From: Acidobacteriota bacterium
GTDB taxonomy: Bacteria; Acidobacteriota; Vicinamibacteria; Vicinamibacterales; JAFNAJ01
Assembly (NCBI GenBank): GCA_017860085.1
Contig: JAFNAJ010000138.1
Span: 1 to 6,845 of the forward strand
Reading direction: 5' to 3'
Length of the DNA: 6,845 nucleotides
This document shows, piece after piece, positions 1 through 3,706 of the stretch (position 1 is the first letter of the stretch; each line of letters opens with the position of its first letter). A program made the position numbers and the translations under genes. The notes beneath the pieces are model-generated. The model was not told the DNA's origin and did no database searches. It saw nothing but the letters and a program-made list of their open reading frames with translations.

Positions 1-313
1 CGCCACTTCCCTGGCCGATGCGACGCAGGGCGCCGACGTGCGTACGACCCTGGTCGTGCTCCATGAGCATGACGCCCACGGGCCCTCCCTCCTTGGGGAA
101 CCCGCGCTCGACCAGCTTCGCGAAGAGCCGGTCTTCTTCCTTGGCGTGATGGCACTTGTCGGCGAAGTTCGCGAAGAAGTCGGCGAAGTCCCTGATGGTC
201 GTCCGCTCGACGGTCCTGCCCTCGTCGATCGCCTGCACGCACGACTCGAGGGCCGTCAGCACGCGCTCGATGAGGCGGTGCTCCTGCATCAGCATGTCGA
301 TGGCTGGCTTCAT
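1..313 (-). CDS. Hemerythrin HHE cation-binding domain protein (N-terminal part, cut by window edge)
   Basis: The first 104 residues can be read before the gene runs off the left edge; it begins MKPAIDMLMQEHRLIERVLT. The helical hemerythrin pattern is clear. There is an early EH (His12), then CHHAKEEDRLF with the HxxxE pair His56/Glu60, then MLMEHDQGRTHV with His86 and His92. In the HHE family such His/Glu residues hold a di-iron centre that binds O2 or related ligands, and roles in oxygen or NO response or iron handling are known. Which role applies here cannot be seen. There is no signal peptide, so a cytoplasmic location is expected. The ATG at 311-313 is supported by GGGGAG at 322-327 with an 8-nt spacer. 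The gene lies 82 bp downstream of the decarboxylase gene on the same strand and may be the last readable member of that transcription unit. Family members are often longer than 104 residues, so a C-terminal helix is probably outside the window. Confidence 0.88.
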   Translation of the reverse strand, partial: MKPAIDMLMQEHRLIERVLTALESCVQAIDEGRTVERTTIRDFADFFANFADKCHHAKEEDRLFAKLVERGFPKEGGPVGVMLMEHDQGRTHVGALRRIGQGSG

Positions 314-321
314 TGGCTGCG

Positions 322-327
322 CTCCCC
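322..327 (-). promoter_or_regulatory. Ribosome binding site of the hemerythrin gene
   Basis: On the minus strand GGGGAG stands 8 nt before the ATG at 313. It fixes the start of the edge-truncated gene. The 82-bp gap 314-395 shows no U-tract terminator and no recognisable -35/-10 pair, so read-through from the decarboxylase gene is plausible. Confidence 0.6.
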
Positions 328-395
328 TGCCCGGCCGCGATGCCAGGCCACGCAGCCAGTGTGCCCCGAACCGTCCAGCGACTCTATGATGCCGA

Positions 396-1889
396 TCAGG
401 CGCGTCCGCTCGCCAGTTCCTCGGCCGACGCCTTCAGCAGGTCCCACGCCCGGCGCAGGTGCTGCCCGGTGGTCCGCAGGTTCCCCACCGCAAGCCTCAA
501 CACGTAGCGGCCGCCGAGCTTCGTGTGGGAGAGGAACACCTCGCCCGAGGCGTTGACCCGGTCCAGCAGCGTCGCGTTGAGTCGCTCGAGCTCGGCCTCG
601 GTGTGCCCGGGGCCAGGCGGCACGGCGCGGAAACACACGACGCTCATCGGCACCGGCGCCATGCGCTCGAATGCGGGGTCCGCGTCCACCCACGCGGCAA
701 ACTGGCGCGCCAGCCGCATGTGCTCGGCAATGCGCGCGCGCATGCCCTCCTGGCCGAAGTACCGGAGCACCATCCACAGCTTCAGCGAACGAAAGCGCCG
801 GCCGAGCTGGATGCCGGTATCCATGAGGTTCTTGACGTCGCCAGGGTCCGTCGTTCGCAGGTACTCGGGCACGAGCGAGAACGCGGCACGGATGACGTCC
901 ATGCGCCGGCAGTAGAACGCACTCAGGTCGAATGGCACGAACAGCCACTTGTGCGGGTTGACGACCACTGAGTCGGCGCGGTCGCAGCCACGCATCACCC
1001 ACTCCCAACCCGGAACGAGGGCCGCGGCGCCACCATAGGCGGCATCCACGTGCAGCCACATCCGCTCGCGCTCGCAGATGTCGGCAATCTCCGGCACCGG
1101 ATCGACACTGGTCGTCGAGGTCGTGCCGACCGTCGCAACGACGGCGACCGGCAGCCGGCCTGCCCGTCGGTCGTCGGCGATGGCCGCCGCGAGGGCATCG
1201 GGCCGCAGGCGAAACTCGGCATCGGCGGGGATCTTGCGAAGCGAGGCGTGTCCCAACCCCAGGAGGATGACGGCCTTGTCAATCGACGAGTGGGCGTGCT
1301 CGGAGCAGTAGACCGACACGGGCGGCATGTCGCGCCCTGACAGCCCGTGCTCGCGCACCCCGACCACCGCTGCCTCGCGCGCGGCGGCCAGCGCGTGCAG
1401 GCTCGACACCGAGGCGGTGTCGTAGATCACGCCCTCGAAGGCCTCCGGCAAGCCGAGCATCTGCCGCAACCATCCCAGCGCAACAGCCTCGAGCTCGGTG
1501 GCGGCCGGCGACGTGCGCCACAACATCGCCTGCTGGTTGAGCGCCGACGACAACAGGTCGGCGAGGATGCCCGGCCCGCTCGCCGTGATGGCAAAGTAGG
1601 CGAAGAACCCTGGGTGATTCCAGTGCGTCAGGCCCGGCACCAGTACGCGCTCGAAGTCGGCCACGATCGCCGACATGTCGTCGCCCTGCTCAGGCGCCGC
1701 CGAGGGCAGCGCCGACGCGATCTCGCCGGGGTGCACCTGTGCGAGAACGGGGAACTGCTCTGGATGCGCGAAGTACTCGGCGATCCAATCGGCCAGGCGG
1801 TGCGCCTCGCGCCGGAACTCCTCTGGCGACATGTCGCCCGTGGAGGCTGCCGTGCGTCCGCCTGGGTCTGCCGCGTGATCGGGTGTCAT
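396..1889 (-). CDS. PLP-dependent group II decarboxylase, aromatic-L-amino-acid decarboxylase-like
   Basis: This 497-residue protein has a normal length for the family. It should remove the carboxyl group from an aromatic L-amino acid (tryptophan, tyrosine, phenylalanine or DOPA) to give the amine in the cytoplasm; the exact substrate is not determined. Visible landmarks are HWNHPGFFAYF (89-99), DTASVSSLHALAAAR (157-171, phosphate-binding region), SVYCSEHAHSS with His200 in the ring-stacking position, VATVGTTSTTSVDP (251-264), HVDAAYGG with Asp282 facing the pyridine nitrogen, NPHKW with the Schiff-base Lys314, and LGRRFRSLKLWMVLR (362-376). Tyr343 in PEYL aligns by eye with catalytic-loop Tyr332 of animal DOPA decarboxylase, so true decarboxylation is expected rather than the aldehyde-synthase reaction linked to Tyr-to-Phe changes. 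The ATG at 1889 overlaps the upstream stop (ATGA) and has GAGGTG 8 nt before it. Met20 (MSPEEFRREAHRL) is a possible second start where family similarity begins. The gene ends in TGA at 396-398. Confidence 0.93.
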   Translation of the reverse strand: MTPDHAADPGGRTAASTGDMSPEEFRREAHRLADWIAEYFAHPEQFPVLAQVHPGEIASALPSAAPEQGDDMSAIVADFERVLVPGLTHWNHPGFFAYFAITASGPGILADLLSSALNQQAMLWRTSPAATELEAVALGWLRQMLGLPEAFEGVIYDTASVSSLHALAAAREAAVVGVREHGLSGRDMPPVSVYCSEHAHSSIDKAVILLGLGHASLRKIPADAEFRLRPDALAAAIADDRRAGRLPVAVVATVGTTSTTSVDPVPEIADICERERMWLHVDAAYGGAAALVPGWEWVMRGCDRADSVVVNPHKWLFVPFDLSAFYCRRMDVIRAAFSLVPEYLRTTDPGDVKNLMDTGIQLGRRFRSLKLWMVLRYFGQEGMRARIAEHMRLARQFAAWVDADPAFERMAPVPMSVVCFRAVPPGPGHTEAELERLNATLLDRVNASGEVFLSHTKLGGRYVLRLAVGNLRTTGQHLRRAWDLLKASAEELASGRA

Positions 1890-2446
1890 TGTGCTCGCAC
1901 CTCGGCGTAGGTCGTGACGTAGGCCTCCAGTACCTGGTCCGACAGCCCGATGCCGCGAGCCTCAGCCGCCGCCTTCTCGACGGGCCACGCGTCGATCACG
2001 ACGCGCTTGACGAGCCAGAGGGCCCCCACGCGATTGCCGCTGCTGCAGTGGATGAAGGTCGGCTGGTTGGCGGGGTCCTGAACGAGACGGAGAAACGTCT
2101 CGATGGTCGCGCCGTCGGGGTTCTTGCCGTCGAACGGCAGGCTGACGTAGCGAAGCCCGGCGGCCTCGGCCGCCACGCGCGAGGCGTCGAGGTCAGCCCC
2201 GGCCTCCGACGCCCGCCGCAGGTTGATCACCGTCGTGTAGCCCTGCGCCGCCAAGGCTGGCATCGCCGCAGGGGTCGTCGCGCCGCCGGTCGCGACGGTC
2301 TTGTCGACACGCGCGAAGTTCCTGACGCCGTCGACGCTGGGCTTCTCGACTGGCTGGGCTGACAGGCCGACGCCGGCGGCCGCCAGCAGGACGAGACTGG
2401 CGAGCGCGCCGGCCCGAAGAGCCTCGTGCTCACGCGGAGAGTTCAT
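1886..2446 (-). CDS. Exported DUF442 / dual-specificity-phosphatase-like protein with a CX4R loop
   Basis: This is a 186-residue protein. Residues 11-30 (RAGALASLVLLAAAGVGLSA) form a signal peptide, with a likely cut after LSA and the mature protein starting QPVEKPS. The rest follows the cysteine-phosphatase-like fold of DUF442 (beta-lactamase-hydrolase-like) proteins: VRNFARVDKTVATGG (41-55), GYTTVINLRR (69-78, first core strand), LRYVSLPFDGKNPDG (98-112), and the catalytic-type loop FIHCSSGNRVGALW with Cys134 and Arg139. The loop has four residues between Cys and Arg, not the five of classical tyrosine phosphatases; short loops occur in the DUF442 group. Asp106 could be the general acid, but this is inferred. 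Cys134 is the only cysteine. The substrate is unknown and the location is probably periplasmic. The start at 2446 has no visible Shine-Dalgarno, but a perfect TATAAT lies 6 nt upstream. The stop overlaps the decarboxylase start by 4 bp. Confidence 0.85.
   Translation of the reverse strand: MNSPREHEALRAGALASLVLLAAAGVGLSAQPVEKPSVDGVRNFARVDKTVATGGATTPAAMPALAAQGYTTVINLRRASEAGADLDASRVAAEAAGLRYVSLPFDGKNPDGATIETFLRLVQDPANQPTFIHCSSGNRVGALWLVKRVVIDAWPVEKAAAEARGIGLSDQVLEAYVTTYAEVRAQ
1898..1903 (-). promoter_or_regulatory. Ribosome binding site of the decarboxylase gene, inside the upstream gene
   Basis: GAGGTG on the minus strand is 8 nt upstream of the ATG at 1889. It forms the Glu-Val codons of the last six residues (AEVRAQ) of the upstream phosphatase-like gene. 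Together with the ATGA overlap it supports the upstream of the two possible decarboxylase starts and suggests translational coupling. Confidence 0.65.
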
Positions 2447-2452
2447 TCCGCG

Positions 2453-2458
2453 ATTATA
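2453..2458 (-). promoter_or_regulatory. Candidate -10 box (TATAAT), possibly for a leaderless transcript
   Basis: The minus strand reads CCTATAATCGCGGAATG. A perfect sigma-70-type -10 hexamer is followed by only 6 nt before the ATG of the phosphatase-like gene at 2446. A transcript starting 6-8 nt after the hexamer would begin at or next to that ATG. No convincing -35 (TTGACA-like) appears 16-19 bp upstream, so the call rests on the hexamer, its AT-rich contrast with the surrounding GC, and the absence of a Shine-Dalgarno. Confidence 0.5.
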
Positions 2459-2459
2459 G

Positions 2460-2473
2460 GCGCTGCTCAGCGC
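2460..2473. repeat. Perfect 6-bp inverted repeat GCGCTG-CT-CAGCGC
   Basis: This 14-bp palindrome spans the stop codon of the glycine-zipper gene (TGA at 2467-2469) and sits directly upstream of the candidate TATAAT. It could be an operator half-site pair or a short 3' hairpin. It lacks a following U-run, so it is not a good intrinsic terminator. Confidence 0.35.
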
Positions 2474-3456
2474 TCGACGGTGACCGTCGCGGGTCCACTC
2501 AGGCGCACGGTGACGGTGGTGCCCGCGGGCAGCGTCGCCGTCTTCCGGTCGCCAGCCATGACCGCGGCCGTGCCGCCGGCGGCACCAATCGATCCACCAA
2601 TCGCGGCGCCCTTCCCCCCGCCGAAGATGGCGCCGAGGACGGCTCCACCGATTGCGGCTCCGCCAATCTTGGCTGCGCTCTTGTTGCCCGGAGCCGCTCC
2701 CTCACGATAGACGGTCTCGGTCGCGAGGGGCACGCGCGAGCCGTCGGCGAGGACGACCGTATGGAAGCGCACGCCAAGGCGTGCCCGTTCCTTGAACTTG
2801 CCGCCCTCTTCGACGAGCGTGACGACACCTTCCGCGCGCGAGCCAGCAGGGATGGCCACGCGGCCCGCCACGCGGACGTCACGCGTCACCAGGGCCTCGA
2901 CGCGGTCTTCGACTTCAGCCGTGTCGCTCGACACACTGGTTGCGAACTCGAGACCGATGACCGCATCGGCCGGGATGATCAGTTCCTCGTACTGGGGCTC
3001 TGGAGGCGCGGGTGGCGGCGGTGGCTCGGCCACCGGCGCCGGCACGATCGCGACCCGAGCCGACTCGACAGGCTCGGCGGGAACGGGGGCAGGACTCTCT
3101 GCGATCGTCCCCGGGCGTGCCGCTGGCTCGGCCCGCTCAACTGGCGGAACCACCCGGGCTGGAGGTCGGCGCTCGACGCTGGGCTCACGGAAAACCGGCG
3201 CCGCGGTGCGACCGCGTGATGCCGGCGCCTTTCCCGCGACCTGATGGGGCGCCGCCGACGCGACGCCCTCTGGGTTGACGCGCGCCTCGGTTTCGTCCAC
3301 CGCACGCGTGACCACGCCCGTCGCTGGAGACGCCGCTGCGGCGACCTGGGCGGGTGCGGCGGCAGGAGCCTGGCGCAGCGCCAGAAAGGCCCCGGCGCCC
3401 GCGGCGCCCAATCCTGCGGCCGCCACGACCACAAAGCCCAAGAACTTGCCAGTCAT
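2467..3456 (-). CDS. Membrane-anchored glycine-zipper protein with a Pro/Ala-rich linker
   Basis: This is a 329-residue protein read from the ATG at 3456. Residues 6-27 (LGFVVVAAAGLGAAGAGAFLAL) form one hydrophobic Ala/Gly-rich segment, either a signal anchor or an uncleaved export signal. Residues 28-155 are a low-complexity Ala/Pro/Arg/Glu linker ending in a polyproline run near 145-152 (PPPPPAPPEP), suited to crossing the periplasm or cell wall. The C-terminal part is a beta-rich module of a type frequent in acidobacterial hypothetical proteins. It has IIPADAVIGLEF (160-171), IPAGSRAEG (202-210) and LPAGTTVTVRL (309-319), interrupted at about 264-296 by a glycine zipper rich in GxxxG (GGAAIGGAVLGAIFGGGKG and GGSIGAAGG). 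Glycine zippers pack helices in membranes. No enzyme motif is visible and the function is unknown; an envelope structural or assembly role is an inference. GGAGG at 3468-3472 lies 11 nt before the ATG. A GTG at 3591 would add 45 residues of no recognisable character and is less likely. Confidence 0.75.
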   Translation of the reverse strand: MTGKFLGFVVVAAAGLGAAGAGAFLALRQAPAAAPAQVAAAASPATGVVTRAVDETEARVNPEGVASAAPHQVAGKAPASRGRTAAPVFREPSVERRPPARVVPPVERAEPAARPGTIAESPAPVPAEPVESARVAIVPAPVAEPPPPPAPPEPQYEELIIPADAVIGLEFATSVSSDTAEVEDRVEALVTRDVRVAGRVAIPAGSRAEGVVTLVEEGGKFKERARLGVRFHTVVLADGSRVPLATETVYREGAAPGNKSAAKIGGAAIGGAVLGAIFGGGKGAAIGGSIGAAGGTAAVMAGDRKTATLPAGTTVTVRLSGPATVTVER

Positions 3457-3467
3457 CGGTTGGGGTG

Positions 3468-3472
3468 CCTCC
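3468..3472 (-). promoter_or_regulatory. Shine-Dalgarno GGAGG deciding the start of the glycine-zipper gene
   Basis: GGAGG on the minus strand stands 11 nt before the ATG at 3456, slightly long but usable. It favours this start, which places the hydrophobic export segment at the N-terminus, over the GTG at 3591 in the same frame. Confidence 0.5.
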
Positions 3473-3503
3473 GTCCCATCCTGCAGCAAGAGGCGTGCCC
3501 GGA

Positions 3504-3583
3504 CGCCTGGGGCCGTCTGCCCCCGGTTCACCGGGGGTCCACGGCGTGGCCCGGGCTCGCCAGGCCCCGCGCTGCCCCAGGCG
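3504..3583 (-). repeat. Nested inverted repeats: possible branched leader RNA of the glycine-zipper gene
   Basis: The outer arms CGCCTGGGGC (3504-3513) and GCCCCAGGCG (3574-3583) are perfect 10-bp complements. They enclose a perfect hairpin, CCCCCGG-TTCA-CCGGGGG at 3520-3537 (TGAA loop in the minus-strand RNA). A second possible hairpin has arms GGCG 3543-3546 and CGCC 3558-3561, with a CCCGGG palindrome between. Together they could form a three-way junction ending 47 nt before the ATG of the leftward gene. High GC makes chance pairing common, and no known riboswitch class is recognised. Confidence 0.35.
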
Positions 3584-3611
3584 AGGGACACTGCTGTCCC
3601 CCGGAGGGACA
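3583..3611. promoter_or_regulatory. GAGGGACA direct repeats with an inverted copy between: candidate operator
   Basis: GAGGGACA occurs at 3583-3590 and again at 3604-3611, exactly 21 bp apart, which is two helical turns. TGTCCC, the complement of GGGACA, sits between them at 3595-3600. The set ends about 38 bp upstream of the extended -10 candidate of the peptidase gene, a usual place for an activator or upstream repressor site. It is also in the shared region serving the leftward gene. The DNA-binding protein is unknown. Confidence 0.4.
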
Positions 3612-3649
3612 GGCCCCGTCCACCGTTCGTGGCGCCGCGTGCGGGCTTG

Positions 3650-3658
3650 TGCTATAAC
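3650..3658 (+). promoter_or_regulatory. Candidate extended -10 promoter (TGCTATAAC) of the peptidase gene
   Basis: The TGn extension plus TATAAC lies 48 bp before the ATG at 3707 and is the most AT-rich stretch of this GC-rich intergenic region. The last base of the hexamer is C instead of the conserved T, and no good -35 is seen at 17 bp. This is a weak to moderate candidate. Confidence 0.4.
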
Positions 3659-3694
3659 GCCCGCCGCCAGCCTCCGCGTCCCCTGTTCCTCGAA

Positions 3695-3700
3695 AAGGAG
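3695..3700 (+). promoter_or_regulatory. Strong ribosome binding site AAGGAG of the peptidase gene
   Basis: AAGGAG is followed by a 6-nt spacer and then the ATG at 3707. It decides the start: the same frame is open back to 3275 only because GC-rich DNA has few stops, and the signal peptide begins right after this ATG. Confidence 0.85.
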
Positions 3701-3706
3701 CCTCCG

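Noticed and set aside
314..395. Possible terminator or promoter between the decarboxylase and hemerythrin genes
   Set aside because: No hairpin with a T-run and no -35/-10 pair could be found. Only the ribosome binding site at 322-327 is supported.
1347..1910. A 187-codon plus-strand frame opposite the decarboxylase
   Set aside because: It is a shadow of the minus-strand gene: the composition is Arg/Gly/His-rich and no motif is present.
3520..3537. CCCCCGG-TTCA-CCGGGGG hairpin as an intrinsic terminator
   Set aside because: Neither strand has a T-run after the stem, and no gene ends nearby in the right direction.
3457..3591. N-terminal extension of the glycine-zipper gene from a GTG at 3591
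   Set aside because: It adds 45 residues without recognisable character ahead of the hydrophobic export segment. The ATG at 3456 has its own Shine-Dalgarno, and the stretch is full of inverted repeats typical of a leader.
3275..3706. Upstream extension of the peptidase frame to 3275
   Set aside because: It would run antisense through the glycine-zipper gene. AAGGAG before the ATG at 3707 and the signal peptide directly after it fix the true start.
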